A stretch of 64,000 nt of DNA from Marinicella meishanensis (GTDB lineage Bacteria > Pseudomonadota > Gammaproteobacteria > Xanthomonadales > Marinicellaceae), in the NCBI RefSeq assembly GCF_019931145.1, contig NZ_JAIOUV010000005.1, positions 124,001 through 188,000 of the forward strand. Direction: 5' to 3'. The notes beneath the pieces were generated by a model that searched no databases, had not been told where the DNA came from, and was given only the letters and a program-made list of their open reading frames with translations. How positions within the stretch are numbered: the first letter of the stretch is position 1; each line of letters opens with the position of its first letter. The translations under genes and the position numbers were made by a program. Shown piece by piece: positions 17,769 to 27,189 of this stretch.

Positions 17769-19077
17769 CATAACAGCTTATTTTAAGAAACAAGTTAAGC
17801 CCAGTGAATGGCAGGCTTTGATCTGGTCGTTCCTTTATTTTGTGTTCTTGTTGACTGGTTATTTCATCCTCAGGCCGATTCGGGAGGAAATGGGCGTGAC
17901 CGCTGGCAAAGACAACCTGAAGTGGCTGTTTGCCACCACCTTTCTGGTGATGATGTCATTGCAGCCATTGTATGGCAAATTGGTCTCCAAATACCCCCGC
18001 AAACAATTCATACCCATCGCCTATGGTTTTTTCGCCACTTTGATTGTGGGCATTTGGTTGTTGTTCCAAACTTTTGGCAGCGAACATGTGGGCGTGGCTC
18101 GGTTTTTCTTTGTTTTCGTCAGTGTCTATAACCTGTTTGTGGTCTCCATCTTCTGGAGCTTCATGGCCGACATTTACAACAAGCAACAAGGTGCCCGTTT
18201 GTTTGGCATCATCGCCGCTGGTGGCAGCACCGGAGGCATTGTCGGCAGTTTGATCACCAGTAATTTGGTGTCCTCAGTCGGCACCGTGAATTTGTTGTTA
18301 ATCTCAGCGGGTTTCTTGCTGCTGTGCTTGTTGGCGGTGTTGAAAATCAGGTCTTATGCCATTGTGGTACAGCAACAAAAAGAAGTGCCCTTGGGTGGTT
18401 CGGCTTGGGAAGGGCTGCAGTTGATGCTCGGTAATCGCTTGTTACAACACATTGCGTTGTTGACGGTCTTGTCGGTCACCATCGGTTCCATCTATTACTA
18501 TTTACAAAATGATTTTGTCGGTCGGTTTTATGCTGAACAAGACACCCGCACCGCGGTGTTCGGCAACATCAACATGATCACCAACATCCTCACATTGGGC
18601 TTTCAACTGTTGTTGATCCCGTTTCTGTTGCAAAAAATCAGCATCCATAAAGTGCTGATGATTTATCCCATTTTGATGTTTTTTAACATGGTCTTGCTGG
18701 GATTTTTCCCGGTGATTCTGGTGGTGCTGGGAGGCATTGCGCTGCAACGCAGTGGCGCCTACGGATTGCTCAAACCCCCGGCAGATTGGCTGTTCACCGG
18801 ATTACCTGACAACATCAAATACAAGTTCAAAAACTTTGTCGACACCGTCATCTATCGCGGTGGCGATGTGTTTGCTCAAGTCATTGTGGTGGGTTATTTG
18901 GTCGCCGATAAAAATTCATTGTTGCATTGGTTGGAAAAACGCCTTGGATTCGACTGGAATGAAACCGCGGTGTTGATCATCACCGGCATCCTTTGCAGCG
19001 TGGTGTTTATCTGGAACGCCTATCGCCTGGGCATCATGGCCCAACAGCGATTCACCGAAAACCCCACCAGCGACTGA
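17755..19077 (+). CDS. MFS-type / NTT-like membrane transporter
   Basis: This 440-residue integral membrane protein has about 12 hydrophobic segments. It starts 14 bases inside the end of alr. The N-terminal 'FLLTGYFILRPIREEMGV' and the 'FWSFMADIYNKQQGARLFG' loop resemble the ATP/ADP-translocase-like branch of the major facilitator superfamily that occurs in free-living Xanthomonadales-type bacteria. The substrate is unknown, and an obligate parasite-type nucleotide exchanger should not be assumed. The overlap with alr suggests co-expression, although a role in D-alanine metabolism is not evident. Confidence 0.75.
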   Translation: MLFNDITAYFKKQVKPSEWQALIWSFLYFVFLLTGYFILRPIREEMGVTAGKDNLKWLFATTFLVMMSLQPLYGKLVSKYPRKQFIPIAYGFFATLIVGIWLLFQTFGSEHVGVARFFFVFVSVYNLFVVSIFWSFMADIYNKQQGARLFGIIAAGGSTGGIVGSLITSNLVSSVGTVNLLLISAGFLLLCLLAVLKIRSYAIVVQQQKEVPLGGSAWEGLQLMLGNRLLQHIALLTVLSVTIGSIYYYLQNDFVGRFYAEQDTRTAVFGNINMITNILTLGFQLLLIPFLLQKISIHKVLMIYPILMFFNMVLLGFFPVILVVLGGIALQRSGAYGLLKPPADWLFTGLPDNIKYKFKNFVDTVIYRGGDVFAQVIVVGYLVADKNSLLHWLEKRLGFDWNETAVLIITGILCSVVFIWNAYRLGIMAQQRFTENPTSD

Positions 19078-19126
19078 TCCCATCCCACAATTCTGTCATT
19101 TTTCGGCTGCTATTTTTGTCCATTTG

Positions 19127-19135
19127 TGGTATAAA
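19127..19135 (+). promoter_or_regulatory. Extended -10 promoter element before the acylase gene
   Basis: TGGTATAAA is a TG-n-TATAAA extended -10, about 125 bases upstream of the acylase start. No good -35 is visible at 17 bases, as is common with extended -10 promoters. Confidence 0.4.
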
Positions 19136-19258
19136 AATTAAACGGGTGTTTGAAATGGATCGTCCATGAATGACCGGTCCAACCAGAACCCATCAATCCT
19201 ACAATCCAAATCAACAATCATTTTTCCTCGGGGACAAGTGTATAGACGGAGATGATGA

Positions 19259-22120
19259 ATGCGATTCAGTCAGATCAAAGGGCTTTGCTGTGGCCTATTT
19301 TTCACAGCATCTGCGGTGGTTTCAGCCAATGAAACCATCATCACCAACAACCTGCTCAGTGCACCGGCCAAGGTTTATTATAACGAAACCCAGATTCCCA
19401 GCATCACCGCAGCCACCGAAGAGGATGCGTCATTTGTGCTGGGCTATTTGCATGCCAAAGACCGCTTGTTCCAAATGGATTACACGCGAAAAATTGCGCA
19501 AGGCAAGTTGTCTGAATTGGTTGGGCCGGCCGCCTTGTCCAATGACATCCAATTCCGCACCATCGGCTTTGAGCGCACCGCCAGGCGTTCATTGCCCGCT
19601 TTGTCAGCCAAATCCCAAGGCATGCTCAAAGCCTATGCCGATGGCGTCAATGCCTGGTTGGACAACAATCATTTACCAGTGGAGTATGCCGGCTTGGAAC
19701 TGACAGAGGTGGATCGTTGGTTGCCGGTCCATTCGGTGGCCATTGCCAAATTGATCGCTTTTGACTTGTCCAATGACTTACAAGAGATCGATGCCACCAT
19801 TGCCATCAACACCTTTCAACAAGTGGGTGCTGCGGCTGGATTTGACGGCACCGCCTTGTTTTTCGAGGATTTGTACCGAGCGGCTCCACCCGATGACCGG
19901 GTCAGTGTGCCTGGTTTCTTGGGTTCCATTGGTGGCATCGGCAAATCAGCCACTGCGGTGAAACAGGCTGCGGATGACTTTTCGATGTCCTTGAGTGAGG
20001 CTGAATTACAGATGCTGCACAACATCAAGGCCAACTGGGAAAGCACACCACTGATCAAAGCCTTGAAAAATGACGGTAATTTTGACAAAGGTTCCAATGT
20101 GTGGGTGATCGCCGGTGAAAACACCGACAGTGGCTTTCCATTGATTGCCAATGATCCGCACCTGAGTCTGGATTATCCATCAACCTTTTACCCGGCGCAC
20201 ATGGCTGCTGAGACCGGTCTGAACGTGGCCGGTGTGGGCTTCCCAGGAGCCCCGGTGACCGCTCAGGGTTGTAATGAAAATTTGTGCTGGGGCAGCACCG
20301 TGCACCCGGTGGACGAAACCGACTTTTACTTTGAATCCTACAAAGCCAACACCTTCGGCATTCCCACCCACACCATTTACCAAGGCCAAGAAGAACCGAT
20401 TGTTTGGGTGTTTCAAACTTACCAAGCCAACGTCATTGGCGATGGGGTGATGAATAACACCGAACGGCAAGAGGTCGGATACACCCAAGGCGGTCTGACG
20501 TTTTTGGTGCCCCGGCGCAATTTTGGTCCCATCTTGGACGTTGACACCAGCACCATGCAGGCCGTCTCCATGCAATACACCGGCTTTGGCCCAACCAAAG
20601 AAATCGAAGCGTTCTTTGAGATGGCGCGGGCTGCCAACATCGATGAGTTTGCCACCGCTTTGACCAAGTTTGATGTCGGTTCACAAAATTTTGGGGTGGT
20701 TGATCGGGACGGCAACATTGGCTACTTCACTGGGGCCGAGGTGCCCATCAGGGAAGACCTACAGACCCTGATGCAACCCGATGGCACGCCGCCGATGTTC
20801 ATCCGTGATGGCACCGGTACCCGCATGAATGAATGGATGACCTTAGCCAATCCGGATTTGAACCAAGCCACGCCCTATGAGGTGATCCCATTTGCCGAAA
20901 TGCCCTTCAGTGTGAATCCTGACAGCGGCTATGTGGCCAATGCCAACAACGATCCCATCGGCGTCTCACTGGACAACAATGTACTCAACCAAGTGCGTCC
21001 TGGTGGCGGTTTGTATTACATTTCACAAGGTGGGTACTCGTCCTATCGTCAAGGTCGCTTGGATCGCTTGATCCAGCAGGATTTGGCCGATGGTGTGCGT
21101 CTGGACAGCCAGCGCATGAAAGAATACCAAGCCAACAACCAACTGTTGGATGCGGAGTTGATCATGCCACACGTGATGAATGCCGTCAGTCGTGCTTCAG
21201 CCAGTGATGCCTGGCCGGGTATAGCCCAATTTTTGGCCGACCCTCGGGTGGTCGAAGCCGCGGGTTATTTTTCCACTTGGGACTTCAGCTCGCCCACCGG
21301 TTTGGCCGAGGGTTATGACCCCTTTGATAATCCGTTTGCCTTGTCGGCCCCTTCGGACACTGAAGTGGCCCATTCCATCGCTGCCAGCATCTATTCGGTG
21401 TGGCGAGGCAAAGCCATCAACAACACCATCGACGTCACTTTGGCTGGGATCGATTCAGCGATTGGACAAAACCTGATGACGGCCAACCGCCCAGGCAGCC
21501 GGTTCTCAATCAACGCGTTTCAGCATTTCTTGGATGCCTTTGACAACAACCAGGGTTTTGGCGTTTCTGGCATCAACTTTTTCACCAATCCCCAGGCCCC
21601 AAGCCGTGAAGATGCCCGTGATTTTGTGATTTTGGCGTCTTTACAACAGGCATTGGACGCCATGGCGGGTGATGACTTTGCTGCCGCATTCGGCAATTCA
21701 TCTGACTTGGCTGACTATCAATGGGGCAAATTGCACCGCATCGTCTTCTCACATCCCTTGGGAGACGCCTTGTCGGTGCCCAATGGCTTGTTTGGTTTGT
21801 CCACTGTCGATGGCTTGGCTGGTGTGGCCAGATCCGGTGGTTATCAAGTGTTGGATGCCTCCTCGCACAGCACCCGAGCCGATGGCAGCAATGATTTCAT
21901 GTTTTCATCAGGACCGGCCAGGCGATTTGTGGCAGAAGTCACTCCCTTGGGCATCCTGGCAGAACAAATCATTCCCGGTGGCCAAAGTGGGGTGATCACG
22001 GCTGAAGCCAATTACGTCAACCAATTGTTCTTGTGGTTGGTCAATGGTTATTTGCCTTTGATCACTGATCTGGACACCATTGTGGCGTTGTCGCTGCAAG
22101 AGTATGACTTCCTGCCCTGA
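19259..22120 (+). CDS. Penicillin acylase family secreted amidohydrolase
   Basis: This 953-residue N-terminal-nucleophile hydrolase precursor has a signal peptide (residues 1-23). An alpha-subunit region follows with 'GYLHAKDRLFQMDYTRKIAQG', then a self-cleavage site. The nucleophile is expected at Ser279 in 'KGSNVWVIAG'. The beta subunit begins there and includes 'NDPHLSLDYPSTFYPAHM'. Relatives hydrolyse amide bonds of beta-lactams, acyl-homoserine lactones (quorum quenching) or aculeacin. The family alone cannot tell which. It is longer than typical 780-residue AHL acylases. GGAG six bases upstream supports the ATG at 19259. Confidence 0.88.
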   Translation: MRFSQIKGLCCGLFFTASAVVSANETIITNNLLSAPAKVYYNETQIPSITAATEEDASFVLGYLHAKDRLFQMDYTRKIAQGKLSELVGPAALSNDIQFRTIGFERTARRSLPALSAKSQGMLKAYADGVNAWLDNNHLPVEYAGLELTEVDRWLPVHSVAIAKLIAFDLSNDLQEIDATIAINTFQQVGAAAGFDGTALFFEDLYRAAPPDDRVSVPGFLGSIGGIGKSATAVKQAADDFSMSLSEAELQMLHNIKANWESTPLIKALKNDGNFDKGSNVWVIAGENTDSGFPLIANDPHLSLDYPSTFYPAHMAAETGLNVAGVGFPGAPVTAQGCNENLCWGSTVHPVDETDFYFESYKANTFGIPTHTIYQGQEEPIVWVFQTYQANVIGDGVMNNTERQEVGYTQGGLTFLVPRRNFGPILDVDTSTMQAVSMQYTGFGPTKEIEAFFEMARAANIDEFATALTKFDVGSQNFGVVDRDGNIGYFTGAEVPIREDLQTLMQPDGTPPMFIRDGTGTRMNEWMTLANPDLNQATPYEVIPFAEMPFSVNPDSGYVANANNDPIGVSLDNNVLNQVRPGGGLYYISQGGYSSYRQGRLDRLIQQDLADGVRLDSQRMKEYQANNQLLDAELIMPHVMNAVSRASASDAWPGIAQFLADPRVVEAAGYFSTWDFSSPTGLAEGYDPFDNPFALSAPSDTEVAHSIAASIYSVWRGKAINNTIDVTLAGIDSAIGQNLMTANRPGSRFSINAFQHFLDAFDNNQGFGVSGINFFTNPQAPSREDARDFVILASLQQALDAMAGDDFAAAFGNSSDLADYQWGKLHRIVFSHPLGDALSVPNGLFGLSTVDGLAGVARSGGYQVLDASSHSTRADGSNDFMFSSGPARRFVAEVTPLGILAEQIIPGGQSGVITAEANYVNQLFLWLVNGYLPLITDLDTIVALSLQEYDFLP

Positions 22121-22155
22121 GTTCTTGCACTGAGTCTGACCAGGATTGAATTTCC

Positions 22156-22184
22156 AAAAAAGCCCGGTTCATCCGGGCTTTTTT
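22156..22184. terminator. Bidirectional terminator between acylase and metallo-hydrolase genes
   Basis: AAAAAAGCCCGG pairs with CCGGGCTTTTTT over a TTCAT loop, with A and T runs on both sides, so it can stop transcription from either strand. The minus-strand metallo-hydrolase stop codon (22169-22171) lies in the loop, so its last codons are part of the terminator. Confidence 0.9.
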
Positions 22185-22939
22185 GGTGCCTTGAATTGGC
22201 GCAGGATGTGTTTGAATTTCAGGATGGAGGCCCGCAAAGGGGTCCTGGGAATGGGCGGTGAATGGTCAATCAAGGTGGCAAATGATTCGTCCGTCATGGT
22301 CACCACACCGCCATGGGCCAAAGCAATTTTTGCGGCCTTCAGGGCATGCACCCGCTGCAAAGAGCGTTTGTATTTGTTGGGATGAAAGATGGGAAAAGGG
22401 TGGATGTATTTGTTTCTGAGTTTGATGAACAAATCAGCCACATAAATCCAGTGACTGTCGCGGTGCCACACACTCAAGTCCCGATCGGTGTGTCCCGGGG
22501 TCTCCAGCACCGACCAATCAGGAAATCCGGGAACAACATCACCATCGGCCAAGTGGTGATCCGGTTTGAGCTTGCGGGAATAGGCCACATATTTCATCTT
22601 GCGGCCCATTTTCTTGCCCACATACAGGGTCAAAACCACATCAATCCAATGCATCAAAACGCCATTGAAACCCCGATACCAATGGGTGTCTTTGTCGGCC
22701 GAAGCAATTTGACAACCGGTGCGCTTACGCAGGGTGTGTGCGGCCCCGGCATGGTCCGGGTGCATGTGGGTCACCAGCACCATTTTCAAATCGCTGAATG
22801 GGCGCTGCAGCTCCTGCTCGATGAACCGCTGTAAGCGGCTCACATCGGCCCGGCAACACCCATCCAATAACAACAGGGCATGGTCATATTCAACCAAATA
22901 AATGCCCTGGATGTAGCCTGACAGTTGATGAATTTTCAT
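22169..22939 (-). CDS. MBL-fold metallo-hydrolase
   Basis: This is a 256-residue protein of the metallo-beta-lactamase fold. 'LVTHMHPDHAGAA' (about residues 56-68) is the HxHxDH metal motif, and 'LETPGHTDRDLSVWHRDSHW' supplies the next histidine and the bridging aspartate region. There is no signal peptide, so it is probably a cytoplasmic glyoxalase-II-like or lactonase-like hydrolase. It overlaps the esterase gene upstream by four bases, forming a two-gene operon. Confidence 0.87.
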   Translation of the reverse strand: MKIHQLSGYIQGIYLVEYDHALLLLDGCCRADVSRLQRFIEQELQRPFSDLKMVLVTHMHPDHAGAAHTLRKRTGCQIASADKDTHWYRGFNGVLMHWIDVVLTLYVGKKMGRKMKYVAYSRKLKPDHHLADGDVVPGFPDWSVLETPGHTDRDLSVWHRDSHWIYVADLFIKLRNKYIHPFPIFHPNKYKRSLQRVHALKAAKIALAHGGVVTMTDESFATLIDHSPPIPRTPLRASILKFKHILRQFKAPKKPG

Positions 22940-23844
22940 GGCTGGTGGTTCGCCAAGTGTTGGTCAATGAACTGGCCGGCCTGTTGTAAAGCGGTCCTGG
23001 CCGGTTGGAACAGGCTGGGAGAAAAGTGAAACACATGCCACAGTTCTGGGTAAGTGATTAACTGCACATGCCCCCCGGTCTGGGCGACTTTTTGTTTCAA
23101 CAACAGGCTGTCATCCAGCAACACTTCATCGGTGCCCACATGCACCAACATGGGTGGCAAGCCACTGAAATCATGAGTCGATAAACAGGCCGTTTGCTTG
23201 ATTGCTTCATCTGGCAGGTAATGGTCGGCCATTTGTTGGCTCCAGGCTTCATTGATCACGGGATCGATGTCCAGTTGGGTGCGGTGACTGTTGGTTTCCT
23301 GGGACTTAATCAACCACGGTGAAATCAAAAACAAACAGCCCGGCATGGGCAACTGGCGGTCGCGCAATCGCACGGTCAATGACAAGGCCAGGCCGCCACC
23401 GGCTGAGTCGCCAGCCAGGGCCAAGTGTTCGGCTTTGAAGCCCTGCGCCAGCAACGCTTGATAGGCTGCCACCGCATCGTCCAAGGCAGCCGGATACGGG
23501 TGTTCTGGGGCCAAGCGGTAATCCAGCGAGACCACGGACAAGCCACTGTACAGGGCCAAAAAAGCACACAAGTCGCGATGGGAGCGGGGCGAACCCACCC
23601 CATAACCACCGCCATGAAAATACAGCACGGCTTGTGATGTGCGTTGGTTGTTGGGGTCAAACCACCACACCGGACGCCCGGCCATGTGGGTTTTGTTCAC
23701 CGTCACGGCTTTGGGTAACCACGTGTAGCCACCCAAAAAATTCAGTCCCTTGCGTTGCAGCCACAAGGGACATTTCTGGTTCAAAAACAAACCAGAAGTG
23801 AATTTGACCAGCTTACGCATGGTGACTGTCGACAAATTAAACAT
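22936..23844 (-). CDS. Alpha/beta hydrolase, HSL-type esterase/lipase
   Basis: This 302-residue enzyme belongs to the hormone-sensitive-lipase branch. It has the oxyanion-hole motif 'FHGGGYGVGS', the nucleophile elbow 'GDSAGGG', the acid motif 'VGTDEVLLDD' and the catalytic histidine in 'ELWHVFHF'. Such enzymes hydrolyse short to medium acyl esters. It is the first gene of the pair with the MBL-fold hydrolase. The two may act in succession on ester or lactone substrates, which is inference. Confidence 0.88.
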   Translation of the reverse strand: MFNLSTVTMRKLVKFTSGLFLNQKCPLWLQRKGLNFLGGYTWLPKAVTVNKTHMAGRPVWWFDPNNQRTSQAVLYFHGGGYGVGSPRSHRDLCAFLALYSGLSVVSLDYRLAPEHPYPAALDDAVAAYQALLAQGFKAEHLALAGDSAGGGLALSLTVRLRDRQLPMPGCLFLISPWLIKSQETNSHRTQLDIDPVINEAWSQQMADHYLPDEAIKQTACLSTHDFSGLPPMLVHVGTDEVLLDDSLLLKQKVAQTGGHVQLITYPELWHVFHFSPSLFQPARTALQQAGQFIDQHLANHQP

Positions 23845-23964
23845 GGACTGGGAACATGGGTTTGGTGGTGGTTTTCTGTCTTTATTTTATCAAAATCTCT
23901 CGCCGCAAGAACCCTGCTGCTGAGAAAAAGTCTGCCTGGGCATCCAGTTGCGCATGCGTATCAC

Positions 23965-23993
23965 TTGCTCTGCTTGCATGGCTTCGATACAAT
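23965..23993 (+). promoter_or_regulatory. Promoter of the copper-resistance operon
   Basis: TTGCTC (23965-23970), a 17-base spacer and TACAAT (23988-23993). Transcription would begin about seven bases on, at or next to the ATG at 24001, predicting a leaderless mRNA. The 17-base spacer argues against a CueR/MerR-type promoter, which needs 19-20 bases. Confidence 0.55.
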
Positions 23994-24000
23994 GGAGCGC

Positions 24001-24357
24001 ATGTCAATTCGATTGATTCACTTTTGTTTGTTGTGCTTGGCATTGCAAAACCTTGTCCTTGCGGCTGAGCCATGCACCATGCAATATGATGAATCGGCTG
24101 TGATGTCAGACATGTCGGATCACATTCATCATCAGATGACCAACGAAGTCAAGCTGACAGAAACGACTGAGATGACAGCCCATGATTGTTGTGATGCGAA
24201 CTGCGAATGTTTGCTGAATGCCAGTCAATCAGCCATCAGTGTGCCGGTGTCGCCAGCCATCCAACAACCCCAATACAAATCATTGTGGTTTGTGGTTCCC
24301 AATTTAAGTCTCGACCACATCACCGATCGCATCGATCGCCCCCCCATTTTTGCTTAA
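24001..24357 (+). CDS. CopL-like secreted metal-binding protein
   Basis: This 118-residue protein has a signal peptide (cleavage near 'VLAAEPC'). A Met/His-rich stretch ('MSDMSDHIHHQM') and a Cys cluster ('DCCDANCECLL') suit Cu(I)/Ag(I) binding in the periplasm. The layout (signal, Met/His patch, Cys cluster, at the head of a copper efflux operon) resembles CopL of Xanthomonas, which is needed for copper-inducible expression. The name is by resemblance. The longer frame from 23755 overlaps the opposite esterase gene and is unlikely. An ATG at 23992 is an alternative start. Confidence 0.6.
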   Translation: MSIRLIHFCLLCLALQNLVLAAEPCTMQYDESAVMSDMSDHIHHQMTNEVKLTETTEMTAHDCCDANCECLLNASQSAISVPVSPAIQQPQYKSLWFVVPNLSLDHITDRIDRPPIFA

Positions 24358-24436
24358 GACAGGACAGTTGCGCCTGAAATCAATGGGTCTAACCCATTCA
24401 TACCCAATTTATCAACAGCAAAAATGAACAATCATC

Positions 24437-25741
24437 ATGAGACAAATCAATTTGGTCATGTGGATGCTGATCAGCTCCACTGGACACGCAATGGATTCCC
24501 GCCAGAATCCAACAAGCAGCCTGCGCTTTGAAGCAGCCATCAACACAGCCATCAAGCAAGATCCTTGGCTGATTGGCAGCACCCACCAAGAACACTCCTT
24601 GTTGGCCCTCAGTGTGGCCGCAGGTCAGTTACCAGATCCTAAATTTTCCATTGGGGTGGCCAATTTGGCGGCCGACTCATTTGAATTTGATCAGGAGCCA
24701 ATGACCCACCTTAAGCTGGTTTTCAGTCAACACTTTCCTGGCGGACAAAGCAGGCAGTTGAGACAAACACAACTGGCACAACAAAGCCAACAATTCCCTT
24801 GGTTGCGTGCAGACCGCATTGGTCAAATCACGGTCAAAACCGGGGCGCTGTGGTTGGATGTTTTTGCGGCCCAAGAAAGCATTCGAATCATCCACGACAG
24901 TCGAAAATTGTTTGAAAATCTGGTTGATGTGGCCACCAGCAGTTATCGCACAGCTTGGTCAAAAACCAGTCAACTGGATGTGGTTCAAGCTGAGTTGGAA
25001 TTGACTCGATTGGATGATCGCTTGGTGGTGCTGGAACAAAAAAAACAAATATTTCTGGCGCAAATGTCCCAATGGCTGGGCCAATCAACAGGCCAACACG
25101 TGGTCATGCATAATCAACTGCCTGAATTGAGTTGGGAGCCACGCACAAAGCACCACCCTGAACTGTTTTTGCTGCATCCGGCGGTGCAATCTTTGGAATC
25201 TGAGATAGCCGCCAAAGCGGTGGGCATTCAGTTGGCTGAGCAAAGTTTTAAGCCAGCTTGGTCGGTGAATTTGGGTTATGGTTATCGCCAAAATGACCCA
25301 CGTGGATCTGACCGCGCTGACTTGCTGTCGTTTGGCGTGCAATTGGATTTGCCCCTTTTTACGGCCAACAGGCAGGGGCAGGGCCTCAAAGCCGCTGTGG
25401 CTTCTCACAGTGTCTTGCTCACCGAAAAAGAGGCCATGCTACGTCATTTGATGGCCTTGTCTGATGCCCATACCCAAGCCTTGCATGGTTTGCATGACAG
25501 GGCTCAGTTGTATCGCGAAGTTTTGATTCCTCAAAGCCAAGAAAGTGTGGAAATTGCGCTGCAAGCCTATGCCAATGATGAAGGCACGTTCAATGACGTC
25601 ATCAGGGCCCAAATCGCTGCACTGGATGCGTCTTTACAGTGGTTGAATATCCAAGTGGACATGCAAAAAAGCATCTTGCAAATCAATTACGCCCACATGA
25701 CTGGCAGTCAGCCAGTCTTCAACCAAGGAGAATCCTCATGA
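24437..25741 (+). CDS. TolC-family outer-membrane factor of metal efflux (CusC/CzcC type)
   Basis: The 434-residue protein has an N-terminal signal region, long alpha-helical hairpins and the outer-membrane-factor pattern 'VNLGYGYRQNDPRGSDRADLLSFGVQLDLPLF'. It forms the outer-membrane exit duct for the adaptor and pump encoded directly downstream. The stop overlaps the adaptor start (ATGA). No lipoprotein cysteine is seen at the N-terminus. Confidence 0.88.
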   Translation: MRQINLVMWMLISSTGHAMDSRQNPTSSLRFEAAINTAIKQDPWLIGSTHQEHSLLALSVAAGQLPDPKFSIGVANLAADSFEFDQEPMTHLKLVFSQHFPGGQSRQLRQTQLAQQSQQFPWLRADRIGQITVKTGALWLDVFAAQESIRIIHDSRKLFENLVDVATSSYRTAWSKTSQLDVVQAELELTRLDDRLVVLEQKKQIFLAQMSQWLGQSTGQHVVMHNQLPELSWEPRTKHHPELFLLHPAVQSLESEIAAKAVGIQLAEQSFKPAWSVNLGYGYRQNDPRGSDRADLLSFGVQLDLPLFTANRQGQGLKAAVASHSVLLTEKEAMLRHLMALSDAHTQALHGLHDRAQLYREVLIPQSQESVEIALQAYANDEGTFNDVIRAQIAALDASLQWLNIQVDMQKSILQINYAHMTGSQPVFNQGESS

Positions 25742-27189
25742 AAAACCGCTTCTTTTTCTTGTTTTTAGGGGCGTTGGTGGGTTTGGTCCTGGCGCTGTTC
25801 ATGCCGCAACTGATGAACCCTGATACCGGTGTTGAATCGACTGAGCAGCCACTGTATTGGGTGGCTCCCATGGACCCCAACTACCGCCGCGATCAACCCG
25901 GTCAGTCACCCATGGGCATGGACCTGATCCCGGTCTATGCATCTGACATGAATGCCAATCAAAGCACAGCTGGTGAAGTGTCGATTTCTCCGGTGGTGGT
26001 CAACAACTTGGGAGTGAAAACGGGCCTGGCTCGTATGGGTACTTTGCAAGGCACAATCAACACGGTGGGCATCATTCAATATGATGAAAACAAGCTGTTG
26101 CATGTGCACCCACGGGTTGAAGGTTGGGTGGAGAAATTGCATGTGAAATCTACCGGCGATCAAGTTTTCAAAGGACAACTCTTGTATGAAATTTATTCGC
26201 CAGAACTGGTCAATGCCCAAGAAGAGTATTTGTTGGCTTTGAAACGCAACAACCAGGACTTGATTGAAGCGGCACAAAGTCGTTTGCAGGCGTTACAGAT
26301 ACCCGAAGACATCATCCAATCACTCCGCACGCAACGCCGTGTCAGGCAGACCATTCCCCACCATTCGCCGCAAAATGGGGTGGTTGAACAACTGGGAATC
26401 AGGGAAGGCTTTTTTGTCAAACCGGGCACCACGCTGATGTCTATTGCGGATTTGAGCAGTGTTTGGGTGGAAGCCCAAGTGTTGAATCACAACAAACCTG
26501 ATTTGATAGTCGGAGCCAACGCCACCATGGCATTGAAAGCCATGCCTGGTCAATTGTGGCAAGGCCATGTGGAGTACATTTATCCGGCCGTGGATGAACA
26601 AACCCGAACAATCAAAGCCCGGTTGGAATTCAACAATGAAACCCTGGTGCTCAAACCCAACATGTTGGTCGACATTGAAATCGAGCAGCCACAAATCGAC
26701 GCTTTGCTCATTCCGAAAAGTGCCCTGATTCGCTTGGAGGGGCAACAGCGGGTGGTCATGCAAACCGCTGCCAACACATTCAAATCGGTGGCCGTGGAAG
26801 TTGGCGGGTTTGACGCTGATCGGGTGCAAATCAAGGCCGGACTGTTACCAGGGGATGTGGTGGTGACCGCCGCTCAATTTCTGCTTGATTCTGAGTCCAG
26901 TAAAACTTCTGACTTTGATCGCATGGGTCTCAGTGACATGCACAATGTGGCCTGGGCTGAAGGCATGGTGAATGCCATTGATGTGGACAACAGGGTGGTT
27001 AACATCAGTCGAGGGAGGATCGAAAAGTGGAATCGACCACCGGCCACCTTGGACTTTTCGGTGCCACCGCAAACCAATATCAATCGATTGGAGCCAGGGC
27101 AAAGGGTGCAATTTTATTTTCAAGTGGATGAAGGTGCGTTTTCCATATTGTCCGTAAAATCCATCATCGACGGGGATTATGGGTCATGA
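25738..27189 (+). CDS. CusB-type RND periplasmic adaptor for heavy metals
   Basis: The protein has 483 residues: an N-terminal anchor (about 5-25), then a heavy-metal-binding motif 'YWVAPMDPNYRRDQPGQSPM' near residue 40, then lipoyl/hairpin and beta-barrel domains. The motif delivers Cu(I)/Ag(I) to the pump in relatives. The ATG at 25738 overlaps the outer-membrane-factor stop, and the end overlaps the pump start at 27186. The longer frame from 25639 is not needed. Confidence 0.9.
   Translation: MKNRFFFLFLGALVGLVLALFMPQLMNPDTGVESTEQPLYWVAPMDPNYRRDQPGQSPMGMDLIPVYASDMNANQSTAGEVSISPVVVNNLGVKTGLARMGTLQGTINTVGIIQYDENKLLHVHPRVEGWVEKLHVKSTGDQVFKGQLLYEIYSPELVNAQEEYLLALKRNNQDLIEAAQSRLQALQIPEDIIQSLRTQRRVRQTIPHHSPQNGVVEQLGIREGFFVKPGTTLMSIADLSSVWVEAQVLNHNKPDLIVGANATMALKAMPGQLWQGHVEYIYPAVDEQTRTIKARLEFNNETLVLKPNMLVDIEIEQPQIDALLIPKSALIRLEGQQRVVMQTAANTFKSVAVEVGGFDADRVQIKAGLLPGDVVVTAAQFLLDSESSKTSDFDRMGLSDMHNVAWAEGMVNAIDVDNRVVNISRGRIEKWNRPPATLDFSVPPQTNINRLEPGQRVQFYFQVDEGAFSILSVKSIIDGDYGS

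Noticed and set aside
17755-19077. Calling the transporter an ATP/ADP translocase
   Set aside because: Similarity is general, and free-living bacteria carry such proteins with unknown substrates.
23965-23993. CueR/MerR-type operator
   Set aside because: The spacer is 17 bases, and no clear dyad of the CueR type is seen.
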